A DNA stretch of 47,769 nucleotides from Mesobacillus selenatarsenatis SF-1 (GTDB lineage: Bacteria; Bacillota; Bacilli; Bacillales; Cytobacillaceae): the NCBI RefSeq assembly GCF_000813125.1, contig NZ_BASE01000066.1, forward strand, positions 1 to 47,769. Direction: 5' to 3'. Position 1 is the stretch's first letter. Every line of letters begins with the position of its first letter. A program made the translations under genes and the position numbers. The notes beneath the pieces are model-generated. The model saw only the letters and a list, made by a program, of their open reading frames with translations. It was not told the origin of the DNA and did not search any database. Below, one piece after another: positions 14,343-23,097 of this stretch.

Positions 14343-15769
14343 ACACGGACAAGCTTGATCAGTTTTTGGCAAAAAGAAAGTTAACTAGCGATGAATTAAA
14401 AAGTTTCTTTCGGAATTATTCCGATATTGAATTTATTTCTATTGAGGAAAATAAGAATCTGCAGGCATTTTATTGCAAAGGGATGCTTGATTCGACTCAA
14501 TTGAATAAGTATTTTAACCCTATTCTCATAAGTATCAGTAACAAAGAACCGCGAGACCATTTTGAAATGCTTCCGCCTGTCCAGCATATAAAAAGTATGA
14601 ATGAAATTGTAAACCTTGTGTTTTCAGGTTCGCTGATTGTTTTTCGAGAAGGAACGCCGTTTTTTTATGTGTTTAATATCAGCAAGGTACCACAGCGAAG
14701 TCCGCAAGAATCGTCAACAGAAGTTTCAATTAAAGGACCGAAGGATAGCTTTACCGAAGAGATGAACATCAATATCTCCTTGATACGCAAAAGAATAAAG
14801 TCTGAACAGCTTTATTGTGAATCCTTTACCTTAGGGTCACTAAGTAAAACAGAGGTTTCACTGCTTTATTTGCATGATAAAGCCAATTGGGACATTATTC
14901 AAGAAGTCAGGCAGCGGCTTGCAGATTTTCAAGGCGAAAGTGTTGTCAGCAGTGGTCAATTAGAGCAATGGCTTTCAGAACGGTCGCTTTCTTTGTTTCC
15001 TTTATTTGATTATGTTACTCGATCAGATTATGTTATCGAATCCATGTTACGAGGAAGGTTTGTACTAATTGTCAATGGATCCCCTTCTGTATTAATTGGA
15101 CCATCCAATATGTTTGAGCTGATTAAATCACCTGAAGATGTTCATTTTCCTTACTACCTTGTTCTTTTAGGACGTCTTATTCGTATTGTCGGTTTAGTGG
15201 TAGCAGTTTTCCTGCCGGGATTTTGGGTTTCTTTGTCTTCTGTCAATATCGACCAGCTGCCTTTTGCCTTATTGGCCACGGTCGTTGTCTCTCGTGAAGG
15301 ATTACCGTTACCAATCGCACTAGAAGCAATTTTTATTCTGGGGTTGTTTGAGTTATTGAGAGAAGCGGGTGTTCGAATGCCGTCCGTTCTCGGACAAACG
15401 GTTTCGATTGTTGGTGGAATTATAATCGGTGATGCAGCGATTCGAGCGGGACTTGCTTCTCCAACTATGATTGTTATCATTGCATTAGCAGCGGTTGCGA
15501 GTTACACTCTTGTGAATCAATCACTAGTTGGTACAGTAAGTGTACTGCGAGTCTATACTTTACTCCTATCAATTTTTTTAGGAATTTACGGGCTTTTTAT
15601 TGGGTTTTTTAGCATACTCATTTACCTTTCAATATTGGAATCATTTAAAGTGGCCTATCTCGAACCAATTGCCTCGTTAAAATTCAAAGAGTATTTAGCG
15701 GCATTGTTTGTGAACCCATTTGACAGGAAAAAGTATGGAATTTCTTTTATTCAGAGGCGGAGTAAATAG
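14339..15769 (+). CDS. Spore germinant receptor A subunit (GerAA-type)
   Basis: 476 residues. The cytosolic N-terminal part (~1-270) is followed by membrane segments between about 275 and 450. Conserved family blocks are visible, such as DYVIESMLRGRFVLIVNGSP (~232-251) and VVSREGLPLPIALEAIF (~315-331). GerAA-type proteins form the oligomeric channel that releases ions after germinant binding. Starts at the ATG overlapping the B-subunit stop, so translation is coupled. The C-subunit gene starts one base after its stop codon. Confidence 0.92.
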   Translation: MNTDKLDQFLAKRKLTSDELKSFFRNYSDIEFISIEENKNLQAFYCKGMLDSTQLNKYFNPILISISNKEPRDHFEMLPPVQHIKSMNEIVNLVFSGSLIVFREGTPFFYVFNISKVPQRSPQESSTEVSIKGPKDSFTEEMNINISLIRKRIKSEQLYCESFTLGSLSKTEVSLLYLHDKANWDIIQEVRQRLADFQGESVVSSGQLEQWLSERSLSLFPLFDYVTRSDYVIESMLRGRFVLIVNGSPSVLIGPSNMFELIKSPEDVHFPYYLVLLGRLIRIVGLVVAVFLPGFWVSLSSVNIDQLPFALLATVVVSREGLPLPIALEAIFILGLFELLREAGVRMPSVLGQTVSIVGGIIIGDAAIRAGLASPTMIVIIALAAVASYTLVNQSLVGTVSVLRVYTLLLSIFLGIYGLFIGFFSILIYLSILESFKVAYLEPIASLKFKEYLAALFVNPFDRKKYGISFIQRRSK

Positions 15770-15770
15770 T

Positions 15771-16931
15771 ATGAAAAGAAAATTGATGATAGCTTTTTCC
15801 ACGATCTTTCTCTTTTTTATGACGGCTTGTGAGAACGACATCGGAGAAATCGAAAACCAAAACTTTGCAACCGCCATTGGTGTTGACTATAGGGATGGGA
15901 AATATCATGTTTATATTCAAATGCTGGGACTGGGCTCTGTTGCGAAAAGTGAGGGCGGTGCAAAAGCGCCGCCTGAGATTTTTGTATCCGAAACGAGCGG
16001 GGCAACGTTCATCGATGCATTCTTTAAAGCTTACCATACAGCCCAAGAACGGATTCTGTGGGCACATGTCACTGCTATTGTTTTGAGTGATGCTGCACTA
16101 GAACAAGGACTCGATAGTGTCTTTGATGGCTTGACTCGCTATTATGAGTTTCGGCCAACTCCTTGGATATTTGGAACAAAGAATTCGTTGGATGATATTT
16201 TATCAACAACCGGATTCTTCAATCAAACCTCCTTGAATACAATTTTGCACAGTCCAAAAAGTTCTTACGAGCAAAGCTCGACCATTAAGCCCGTAAAATT
16301 AAATCAATTTGCGCGGGAGTTTTTCGATCCAGGCCGTACTACTTATATTCCTTCACTTACGATTGATGATAATCAGTGGAAGAAAAATAAAAAAAATGAA
16401 GATAAATTAGCGATTGATGGAGCGTTCTTTCTGGATAATCAAAAGTATAAGGGCTTTTTTCCTTTTGAAGAGATAAAAGGTATACGCTGGATTACTCCAG
16501 AAACCGTGCGTGCTTCTCTATTATTGCCTAACGATAAAAATCCTGAATTTTTGGCGGTTCTCGAAGACCAAATGGTAAAGGTCCAGCCAGTAAAGGTTGA
16601 TGGAAACTTCGGCTTTACAATCCATTATCTTGCCAATGGTGTTGTGAGTAATCGTATGAAAAATAACACGATTGAAGTAGAGGCCATGGAGGAGTTCGTA
16701 AAAAAAGGGATAATATCTGAGGTAAAACAATTGTATCAATTAGGTTTAGAACATGATATCGATTTCTTGAATTTGGAGCACCAACTCTACAGAAAACATC
16801 ATGCTGATTGGAAAAAGCTGGAAAATCAGGCTTCATTGCTTCAGGAAGACAGCATAAAATCAATTGAAGTGAGTATCACACTAGAACACTCGGGGTCGTT
16901 TAAAAATCGGAAAATCAAGATTAAGGAATGA
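15771..16931 (+). CDS. Spore germinant receptor C subunit (GerAC-type lipoprotein)
   Basis: 386 residues from the ATG preceded by GGCGGAG. The open frame continues 17 codons upstream into the A gene but has no signal sequence there. Residues 1-22 form a lipoprotein signal ending FMTAC, so Cys22 should carry diacylglycerol after prelipoprotein processing. The rest has the Ger(x)C family layout, with the IGVDYRDGKYHVYIQ block near ~38-52. The protein anchors at the outer face of the spore inner membrane and is required for receptor function. Last gene of the operon. Confidence 0.92.
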   Translation: MKRKLMIAFSTIFLFFMTACENDIGEIENQNFATAIGVDYRDGKYHVYIQMLGLGSVAKSEGGAKAPPEIFVSETSGATFIDAFFKAYHTAQERILWAHVTAIVLSDAALEQGLDSVFDGLTRYYEFRPTPWIFGTKNSLDDILSTTGFFNQTSLNTILHSPKSSYEQSSTIKPVKLNQFAREFFDPGRTTYIPSLTIDDNQWKKNKKNEDKLAIDGAFFLDNQKYKGFFPFEEIKGIRWITPETVRASLLLPNDKNPEFLAVLEDQMVKVQPVKVDGNFGFTIHYLANGVVSNRMKNNTIEVEAMEEFVKKGIISEVKQLYQLGLEHDIDFLNLEHQLYRKHHADWKKLENQASLLQEDSIKSIEVSITLEHSGSFKNRKIKIKE

Positions 16932-17020
16932 TTGTCTATTAAGACTATATATAGTAAAAAACAATTTAAATCTGGCAAGATGGTGCTTCATTAATCTCTG
17001 GGTATTCGCCAGAATAGAGC

Positions 17021-17054
17021 TAAAGCATTAAAGGATTGGACCTTTAATGCTTTA
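17021..17054. terminator. Hairpin between convergent genes
   Basis: A perfect 14-bp stem TAAAGCATTAAAGG / CCTTTAATGCTTTA with a 6-base loop. T-runs are weak, but its position between the gerC end and the LCP gene end fits transcription termination. Confidence 0.6.
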
Positions 17055-17092
17055 ACTTACCCTTAACTGAAATATTATGTTGTTAACCCATA

Positions 17093-18022
17093 CTACTTTC
17101 GGTCTCCTTCTAGGAAATCCTTTAATGCATCTTTGTTTTCAGCTAAATCCACTTCCAACACTTCACCAATTCCGTCAAGGCGTGTGTTTTCGAAGCTGCC
17201 ATCTTCTGGGATCCGGATTGTTTGTATTTCTCCTCCTTCATTAGTCAGAACGTCTTTTCCAATGGCTAAAAGGGTGGGGGAGTCGATATTCGTATCAATA
17301 TGAGCATGTAAAAGGTCCAGCAGGTCAGGCAGCTTGGTCATGCTATTAAGACTTACCGCTTCTTCTTTTAATTTTGAAATCACTTCTTGCTGCCGCTGGA
17401 CTCGTCCAAAATCACTTAGCCGGTCCTGGCGGAAACGTACGTATCCTAGCAGTTCTTCTCCATGCAGCTTTTGGGTTCCTTTTTCCAATGTCATACCTAT
17501 TCCATCGGACATTTCATAAGGTATGTCTACTTCTATTCCTTCGGGAACAAGAATGTCGACTGCTTTTTCGAAGCCTTTAAAATCAACAATGGCATAATGA
17601 TGGATGTCTAACCCGAAATTCATTTTTATCGTTTTCCTCAGTAATTCGGTTCCACCAATGGAGTATGCCGCATTTAATTTTTGCTTTCCGTGATCGGGGA
17701 TAGAGACGTACATATCCCGCATTAGTGATATAAGTTTTACATTTTCAGATTGGGGGTTGTAATGTGCAACCATGATGGTATCCGTTCGGGCACCTTGTTC
17801 CCCTCGTGAATCACTTCCGAGTAAAAGAACGTTAACTTCTTCTGTGGTATCCTTCTCTCCATGAAAGGAATCTGCTTCAGCTTTTTTAAATGGTTGATTT
17901 ATTGCTTTATAAGTTCCTTCTATGTACTGAAATATCGTATTTAGACCAACCATAAATATGCCAATTATCAAAAGGGCCAGAAATACTCGAGACCATCTAA
18001 CTTTTTTTCTTTTTAATACCAT
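17093..18022 (-). CDS. LytR-CpsA-Psr (LCP) family cell-wall ligase
   Basis: 309 residues from the ATG preceded by GGTGGTG. Ten further upstream codons in frame have no ribosome site. A basic N-terminus (KRKKVRW) and one membrane helix (~residues 9-30) anchor the catalytic domain outside. LCP hallmarks are LLLGSDSRGEQGARTDTIM (~65-83), the RDMYVSIP strand, and FGRVQRQQEVI near ~205. LCP enzymes (TagT/U/V in B. subtilis) move teichoic acid or other glycopolymers from lipid carriers to peptidoglycan. The gene is monocistronic and convergent with the germination operon. Confidence 0.92.
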   Translation of the reverse strand: MVLKRKKVRWSRVFLALLIIGIFMVGLNTIFQYIEGTYKAINQPFKKAEADSFHGEKDTTEEVNVLLLGSDSRGEQGARTDTIMVAHYNPQSENVKLISLMRDMYVSIPDHGKQKLNAAYSIGGTELLRKTIKMNFGLDIHHYAIVDFKGFEKAVDILVPEGIEVDIPYEMSDGIGMTLEKGTQKLHGEELLGYVRFRQDRLSDFGRVQRQQEVISKLKEEAVSLNSMTKLPDLLDLLHAHIDTNIDSPTLLAIGKDVLTNEGGEIQTIRIPEDGSFENTRLDGIGEVLEVDLAENKDALKDFLEGDRK

Positions 18023-18151
18023 TTTAACACCACCAACATCTATTCCACCCATATTGTGAAGTAGTCATTATCCCATAGTTAGATTTCAATCTTGGTATGA
18101 TTTGATTACATTTGTTTAAAAATCTGCTGACAAATAGATTTGGTGATGTAA

Positions 18152-18190
18152 TAAAAAATCCGCACGGCGATGTTCTCCGGGCGGATTTTC
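18152..18190. terminator. Terminator of the DUF3891 gene
   Basis: AAAATCCGC / GCGGATTTT stem with inner pairing (CGG/CCG), A-rich on one side and T-rich on the other. It overlaps the last codons of the leftward gene. Confidence 0.75.
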
Positions 18191-18944
18191 AGACAAATGT
18201 AACCTCTCTCCAACAAACTGAACTATCTTGATAAGCTGCAGTCAATCCAATTTCTTTGATGAGTTCCTTATCAACCGCTTTATATGGTAGTCTGACATGG
18301 AGTTTATTCTTGAAGGGTGAAACGGAAAGAGAAACTGTATGTTGATCAAGCCACTCTGCAAGGATGGTTTGGTCATTAGCGAACGAAAATTTCTGCGGAA
18401 AGCCATTACGGTAAAAATAATGTTCTTGTGATTTTGGTGTTCCGGGGGCATTCAGACAAATATACAATGATAGATTGTCGCAGAATTTTAATAGATTTAA
18501 CTGGAAGGAGAGAACCTTATCATTATCAATCTCTAATTCCTTCAGCAACTTCTGCTGTCTTTGTTTTTCCGCGACCCAAAAATTCTTCCCGATCGTGCTT
18601 GTTGCATCCTTCAGGAATGAAGCGTAGTGAAGGCTGCACAGAAGTCTTGCGTATGGATCCATTTGGACGATCTCGTCGATTCCTTTTGTATAAAAGGCAA
18701 GCTTCGGCCGTCCTGGGTAATCCATAAAGGAGTAGGGTTGCTGAGTTTGTTCATTCCATAAAGGTTCCTCGTCTGGTTCAATCCAGCACCTGTCGTGTTC
18801 CCGAACGGCGAGGACCACCGAATATATCCTCTCTATTCCGAGAAAATAATCATCTCTCCAATTCTGTGCTGCATCCCGAGAAACCCCGGCATGGTCGTGC
18901 TGGGCAACCATGACAAATTCATTTTCCCGTTCATGGATAATCAT
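18189..18944 (-). CDS. DUF3891-family protein
   Basis: 251 residues. The N-terminal block VMVAQHDHAGVSRDAAQNW (residues ~11-30) and PYSFMDYPGRPKL are recognisable DUF3891 features. The His-Asp-His cluster suggests a metal-binding HD-like site, which is an inference. The protein is soluble. The family is common in Bacillus and uncharacterised. Start codon follows a GGGGTG site. Standing alone, with a terminator at its end and a divergent gene upstream. Confidence 0.8.
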   Translation of the reverse strand: MIIHERENEFVMVAQHDHAGVSRDAAQNWRDDYFLGIERIYSVVLAVREHDRCWIEPDEEPLWNEQTQQPYSFMDYPGRPKLAFYTKGIDEIVQMDPYARLLCSLHYASFLKDATSTIGKNFWVAEKQRQQKLLKELEIDNDKVLSFQLNLLKFCDNLSLYICLNAPGTPKSQEHYFYRNGFPQKFSFANDQTILAEWLDQHTVSLSVSPFKNKLHVRLPYKAVDKELIKEIGLTAAYQDSSVCWREVTFV

Positions 18945-19062
18945 TTCATATCACCCCTCTATACCTAGCATATTTTAATAGGTAGTCATATGCTAGAATT
19001 TAGTATTTCTAGTCATTGATAAAAAATGTTATAATTTCTTGGTTAGGAAGTAGGTGTTAAGT

Positions 19063-19371
19063 ATGCAAAATACAGCTATCAGTCATTTTCGTCTGATGGG
19101 TTTGCTTGAGGGTGGATCATTGTTGGTGCTTGTGTTCATCGCGATGCCGCTTAAGTATGGGGCTGGTTTTCCCGAGGCTGTTCGATTCGTAGGTTCTTTG
19201 CACGGTTTTTTATTTGTTTTATATGTGCTTATGATTATATATACGACTTTTAAGGTCAGGTGGTCGTTTTTATGGGCCGTAAGTGCATTTGCCGTAGCGT
19301 TCATTCCTTTTGGAAACATGGTTTTGGATCGCTTTTTACAGAGGACTTTTCCAGTAAAGGAAGTCTCATAA
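19063..19371 (+). CDS. DUF3817-family integral membrane protein (YdzA-like)
   Basis: 102 residues starting at ATG 19063 behind AGGAAGTAGGTG. Upstream GTG at 19054 is in frame but less well placed. Three membrane segments and the RLMGLLEGGSLLVLVFIAMPLK-type N-terminus (described in parts: LMGLLEG then IAMPLKY) with SLHGFLFVLYV define the family. Function unknown. It abuts the next gene, whose ATG directly follows the stop codon. Confidence 0.82.
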   Translation: MQNTAISHFRLMGLLEGGSLLVLVFIAMPLKYGAGFPEAVRFVGSLHGFLFVLYVLMIIYTTFKVRWSFLWAVSAFAVAFIPFGNMVLDRFLQRTFPVKEVS

Positions 19372-19638
19372 ATGAATGTAATCAAGAAGCTTTTTTCCAA
19401 ACAAAAGAAAGCAAAAATTGAATTCTGTCAGCGGAATTTGGAACAGTTTTTACAGGAAGAGAATTATACTGCATATAATGAATTTTTAAGCCGGAAAAAT
19501 GTGGTGTATAAGGAATTCGAATGCCAGAGCAGATGTAAGGAATGCAGGATGTCTCCATATGCAATGGTCAATGGCGATTTCGTAACTGCAGAGAATTCAG
19601 ATGAGTTGCTTAAGAAAATGGCTGAATATATAGACTGA
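19372..19638 (+). CDS. DUF1450-family small cysteine protein (YuzB-like)
   Basis: 88 residues. A Lys-rich N-terminus is followed by a CxxxCxxC cluster (CQSRCKEC, about residues 51-58) and the PYAMVNGDFV motif typical of DUF1450. The cysteines suggest metal or redox binding, which has not been shown for the family as far as I know. Directly adjoining the DUF3817 gene, so the two form a small operon ending at a strong terminator. Confidence 0.8.
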   Translation: MNVIKKLFSKQKKAKIEFCQRNLEQFLQEENYTAYNEFLSRKNVVYKEFECQSRCKECRMSPYAMVNGDFVTAENSDELLKKMAEYID

Positions 19639-19667
19639 AAAAGCATCGGTTAGTTACGATGCTTTTT
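19638..19667. terminator. Bidirectional terminator
   Basis: Perfect 11-bp stem AAAAAGCATCG / CGATGCTTTTT with an 8-base loop, between convergent genes. Confidence 0.9.
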
Positions 19668-19680
19668 AACATGCTGTCGC

Positions 19681-19866
19681 TTATTGGTTATTCGGTGGTC
19701 CATCTCCGCCTGGAAAAATGAAAGACTTGTCGTGCAGGGCTTGGTCTTGTTCAATTCTGTGATTTTCAGAATCAAGTTTTGGGTCACCGGTCCCTTTTTT
19801 TCTATCCATATAAAAAGCAAGGGGAACCAATACAATTAACGGTGAAAACAGTGCTAACCAAAGCAT
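19681..19866 (-). CDS. Small single-pass membrane protein
   Basis: 61 residues if started at the second of two near ATGs, eight bases from the AAGGAG site. The first ATG (19872) is only two bases from it. One N-terminal helix (LWLALFSPLIVLVPLAFYM) precedes a hydrophilic tail rich in Asp, Gln and His, ending PGGDGPPNNQ. No family recognised. It follows an amber-interrupted small membrane frame on the same strand. Confidence 0.6.
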   Translation of the reverse strand: MLWLALFSPLIVLVPLAFYMDRKKGTGDPKLDSENHRIEQDQALHDKSFIFPGGDGPPNNQ

Positions 19867-19884
19867 TTTCATTTCTCCTTTCGT

Positions 19885-20040
19885 TTATAACCAGTCAATA
19901 TACAGATTTAAAATAAAAACCACAATAACAACAAGAGAAATTATATTGATCAATAAAGAAAAGCGCTCTTGTTCGGTTTTCTTGCCGACTTCTTCCAGGT
20001 ATTTCTATTGGATTTTTCTCTTTTGAAAATTTGATTTCAT
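19885..20040 (-). pseudogene. Small membrane protein frame interrupted by an amber stop
   Basis: From ATG at 20040 the frame reads MKSNFQKRKIQ, then TAG, then 39 further codons (KYLEEVGKKTEQERF, then a hydrophobic helix and YIDWL) to TAA. The second part looks like a real membrane protein: a charged helix followed by one ~20-residue hydrophobic segment. The unit lies 18 bases before the next small membrane gene. It is either a nonsense-mutated gene, a sequencing error, or a shorter protein starting at a non-standard codon. Confidence 0.4.
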
Positions 20041-20154
20041 AAAGAACGACCCCTAGTGGTTTTCTTTATTTTAACATAAATATCCAAATGGCGGTTTGGA
20101 AGTTGTAAAATTCCTGACTGAAACATATTTGTTTTATAGAAGGAGTTGGTGAGA

Positions 20155-20508
20155 GTGAATTTTGAGATGCAAAAAGCCAACCTGCTGGCGGAAAATATCA
20201 AGGGTTTTGCGGATTTCGTCCAAAAATGTTATAAAAGTAAGTCTGGATTGATTATGAACCATGATAAGCTGTATCAAGTCGAGCTCTGGGTGGAGGAGTA
20301 TAAATTTAATCAGCTCGCTGAGGAGCTTACGAGAATCAATAAGTTTGAGTGGGATGAAAAATATACATTATTGCTTGTGGAGCGGTTTTGGAAAGGTCTG
20401 AGAATCATTGAAGATTATGTGGAGCATAATCAGTCTGACTTATTTATCTTGACAGCGAGAATTCATACACTTAAAAATTTGAGTGCACTTTTTTCGGTAA
20501 AAGATTGA
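20155..20508 (+). CDS. Conserved-looking hypothetical protein (117 aa)
   Basis: Start assigned to GTG at 20155, nine bases after AGGAG. Earlier in-frame TTG/GTG codons are too close to that site. The protein is all-helical in appearance and soluble, with blocks ENIKGFADFVQKCYK and RFWKGLRIIEDYVEHNQSDL. No motif or family recognised. It stands alone. Confidence 0.6.
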   Translation: MNFEMQKANLLAENIKGFADFVQKCYKSKSGLIMNHDKLYQVELWVEEYKFNQLAEELTRINKFEWDEKYTLLLVERFWKGLRIIEDYVEHNQSDLFILTARIHTLKNLSALFSVKD

Positions 20509-20655
20509 TTTTTGCTTATTAATGGAGACCTCATTTGATGTTAAAATTGTAACAAAGGTTACGATTAAACCTTATTTCGTAATAATAAATACAGTTTTTA
20601 CCCGTGTTGGTATGAAGTTTAAAATTAACCCAGTCATTAACTAGTGTGATAAGAT

Positions 20656-20718
20656 TGTAAACCTGTTAGCCTAATATAGGGCCTGTTCAGTCTAATAAAC
20701 AAAAACAGGAGGTTTACA
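20656..20718 (+). promoter_or_regulatory. Possible Shine-Dalgarno-masking leader hairpin
   Basis: TGTAAACCTGTT (20656-20667) can pair with AACAGGAGGTTTACA (20704-20718): nine continuous pairs, a three-base bulge, then three more. The second arm contains the whole AGGAGG ribosome site of the hydrolase gene that starts at 20719. This would hide the site until the leader is melted or bound. Confidence 0.4.
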
Positions 20719-21231
20719 ATGAAAAAAATTCTTATGCTAGTTTCACTCCTTACATTAGTAATTGGTTCATATACAGTTTATGCAGAATCAACGAAAACGA
20801 CCAAACCGGCTGAGACTTTGACAGCCAAAAAGGTCGATGTTGATACGAAGGAGTCTTCGGTCACAGATAAACGCTTCATTAAGGAAGAAGAAGTAAAGCT
20901 TCTTGCCCGCCTGGTCCATGCGGAAGCAAAAGGTGAGCCTTATGAAGGCAAGGTTGCCGTTGCCGAAGTCGTGCTGAACCGAGTGGAGCACAAACAATTT
21001 CCTGATACAGTAAAAGCAGTGATTTATCAAAGAAACGCATTCCAGCCGGTCCAGAATGGTGCGATTAATAAACCGGCAAGTGAAGAAGCAGTCAAAGCAG
21101 TTGAAGATGCCCTAGAAAATGAAAATAAAATTGATTGTCTATATTTCTATAATCCGGAGACTGCGACAAGTCAGTGGATTTTCACTCGAGATGTCGTTAA
21201 AACAATCGGAAAACATGCATTTGCCATCTAA
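20719..21231 (+). CDS. Cell wall hydrolase, CwlJ/SleB family, secreted
   Basis: 170 residues. A signal peptide (residues ~1-22, cut after VYA) is followed by a Lys/Thr-rich linker and the hydrolase domain from about residue 58. LARLVHAEAKGEPYEGKVAVAE contains the conserved glutamate (probably E69). VVLNRV and AFQPV follow. Family members are lytic transglycosylases or amidases acting on (spore cortex) peptidoglycan. This short signal-peptide form lacks the SleB peptidoglycan-binding domain. The ribosome site is strong but may be masked by an upstream complementary sequence. Confidence 0.88.
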   Translation: MKKILMLVSLLTLVIGSYTVYAESTKTTKPAETLTAKKVDVDTKESSVTDKRFIKEEEVKLLARLVHAEAKGEPYEGKVAVAEVVLNRVEHKQFPDTVKAVIYQRNAFQPVQNGAINKPASEEAVKAVEDALENENKIDCLYFYNPETATSQWIFTRDVVKTIGKHAFAI

Positions 21232-21267
21232 AAGCGCGTACAGCATATAAAGCTGCGCGCTTTTTTG
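21230..21267 (+). terminator. Terminator of the CwlJ-like gene
   Basis: AAAGCGCG(T)ACAGC / GCTG(C)GCGCTTTTTT stem with one internal mismatch and a T6 run. Confidence 0.88.
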
Positions 21268-21393
21268 CGTTTAGAATGTAAGTTTGCGGGGTTTTTACGA
21301 TAATCCAGCACATCGCCACAGTATTATCATTTTTATTCCGTTCGAAATTATTATAAAATAAAGCTTACCAATTAGTGGAACGAGGGTGGTCAG

Positions 21394-22173
21394 GTGAAAA
21401 AGTATTCGGTTAGATTAACACTGGTATTTTCAGTGCTTTCATTGATATTGATGCTATTTGGTCTTGGATGGACAATTCAAAATCAATTTTTCAGCAAAGG
21501 AGCATCTGAAGCAATTGAAGAGAAAGAGCCAGTAGATGTAGATGAGGATAAAGACGGGAAGGTGGTTGTAGCACTCGGAGATTCGCTGACACGTGGAACT
21601 GGGGATGACTCAGGCAAAGGCTATATTGGCTATCTGGTTGATGAGCTTGAGGAGAAATCAAAAGAAAAAATCACAATACATAACTTCGGTGTTAAAGGAT
21701 ACCGTTCGAATCAGCTATTGGATCAGCTGAAGCAACGTGAAATCCAGAGGAAGATCCAGAGTGCAGACTACATCCTGATAACGATTGGCGGCAATGATTT
21801 GTTCCAGAGTGGTCAAACGTTCTTGCAAATGGATGAGCAGAAAATAGCTCAGGCCAAGGAAAGTTATATGAAAAACCTAGAAGCCATTTTAAAAGAAGTG
21901 CGGACCATGAATGACTCGGCTGTCATTTTTCATATTGGCCTGTATAATCCGTTCATTGATTTGAATGACTCAAAGCTGACAACTAAGATTGTCCGTGATT
22001 GGAATTATGATAGTAATCAGCTGCTTGACCAGAATGAAAAGGCGGTTTATGTACCGACATTTGACTTATTCCAGCTTAGTGTGAACGATTATTTGTACAC
22101 AGATAAATTTCATCCGAATGCTGAAGGCTACAGGCTGATCGCGGAACGGGTTGCTTCATTGATTACATGGTAA
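21394..22173 (+). CDS. SGNH/GDSL-family hydrolase (YpmR-like), membrane-anchored
   Basis: 259 residues, GTG start. An N-terminal membrane helix (~7-30) is followed by an acidic linker. Block I is VVALGDSLTRGTGDD with nucleophile S64. The oxyanion block is ITIGGNDLF, and the DKFHPNAEGY block near the C-terminus provides the Asp and His. These are esterase or lipase-type hydrolases, usually extracellular. The ABC transporter operon starts 12 bases downstream, so the three genes may be one transcription unit. The natural substrate is unknown. Confidence 0.85.
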   Translation: MKKYSVRLTLVFSVLSLILMLFGLGWTIQNQFFSKGASEAIEEKEPVDVDEDKDGKVVVALGDSLTRGTGDDSGKGYIGYLVDELEEKSKEKITIHNFGVKGYRSNQLLDQLKQREIQRKIQSADYILITIGGNDLFQSGQTFLQMDEQKIAQAKESYMKNLEAILKEVRTMNDSAVIFHIGLYNPFIDLNDSKLTTKIVRDWNYDSNQLLDQNEKAVYVPTFDLFQLSVNDYLYTDKFHPNAEGYRLIAERVASLITW

Positions 22174-22185
22174 GGGGGGAGAACG

Positions 22186-23097
22186 ATGAGTGAGATTACG
22201 CTCTCTGTAAAAGGGCTGAAAAAGACGATTGGTAAAAAAGAGATCATCAAAGGCATCGACTTTGATCTAAAAAGAGGCGAAGTGTTTGGCTTTCTTGGTC
22301 CGAACGGCGCTGGTAAAACAACAACCATCAGAATGCTGGTCGGTTTGATCAAACCGAGTGCAGGAACAATCGAAATAGGCGGCTACAATGTCAGGAAGAA
22401 TTTTACGAAAGCGATGGCGCAAATGGGCTGTATTGTTGAAAATCCGGAGCTATATTCCTATCTGACGGGCTGGGAAAATCTCGAGCATTTTGCGAGGATG
22501 CTGCCTGAAGTCGACCGGGATTATATGAATTATGTGGTAGAGCTTGTGCGATTGGATGAACGTATTCATGATCGTGTCAGTACGTATTCACTTGGGATGC
22601 GGCAGCGACTTGGGATTGCTCAAGCCTTGCTGGGGAAACCAAAGGTCTTGATTCTGGATGAGCCCACAAACGGACTCGATCCAATGGGGATAAGAGAGAT
22701 GCGGAATTTCATTCGTTATCTGGCCGAAGAAGAGGGGTTAACTGTGCTTGTATCAAGCCATCTTCTCAGCGAAATCCAGCTGATGTGCGACCGGGTCGCG
22801 ATTATTTCAAAAGGATCAGTTATCAAAGTGGACTATGTTGAAAATCTGCTGGCACTTCAGGAAAAAGTCATCTGGCATGCCGAACCGCGTGATACTGCGA
22901 AAGAGATTCTGGGTGGAGTGACGACGGTTTCGGATGGGGCAGACGGAGCTTTGGTTACTCCTTATTTTGAAAATGAAAGTGCTATTTGGAACCGGATGCT
23001 GGTGGAAAAGGGAGTCCAGGTGAATGAAATGAACAGGAAACTGCCTGCACTTGAGGACCTTTTCCTTGAGCTGACTGGGGGTGAGACGATTGATTAA
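22186..23097 (+). CDS. ABC transporter ATP-binding subunit
   Basis: 303 residues. Walker A is GPNGAGKTT (~residues 39-47), the signature is YSLGMRQRLG (~131-140), Walker B is VLILDEPTNGLDP, and the H-loop is SSHLL. The C-terminal ~90 residues are typical of exporters paired with ABC-2 permeases. It energises the permease encoded immediately downstream with an overlapping start. The substrate is not apparent; relatives act in antibiotic resistance or sodium export. Confidence 0.92.
   Translation: MSEITLSVKGLKKTIGKKEIIKGIDFDLKRGEVFGFLGPNGAGKTTTIRMLVGLIKPSAGTIEIGGYNVRKNFTKAMAQMGCIVENPELYSYLTGWENLEHFARMLPEVDRDYMNYVVELVRLDERIHDRVSTYSLGMRQRLGIAQALLGKPKVLILDEPTNGLDPMGIREMRNFIRYLAEEEGLTVLVSSHLLSEIQLMCDRVAIISKGSVIKVDYVENLLALQEKVIWHAEPRDTAKEILGGVTTVSDGADGALVTPYFENESAIWNRMLVEKGVQVNEMNRKLPALEDLFLELTGGETID

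Noticed and set aside
15154-15480. Long minus-strand frame inside gerA
   Set aside because: It is a shadow of the conserved gerA coding sequence with no start signal.
19885-20040. UAG read as pyrrolysine or recoded
   Set aside because: No pyl genes or recoding elements are visible, and a simple nonsense mutation explains it.
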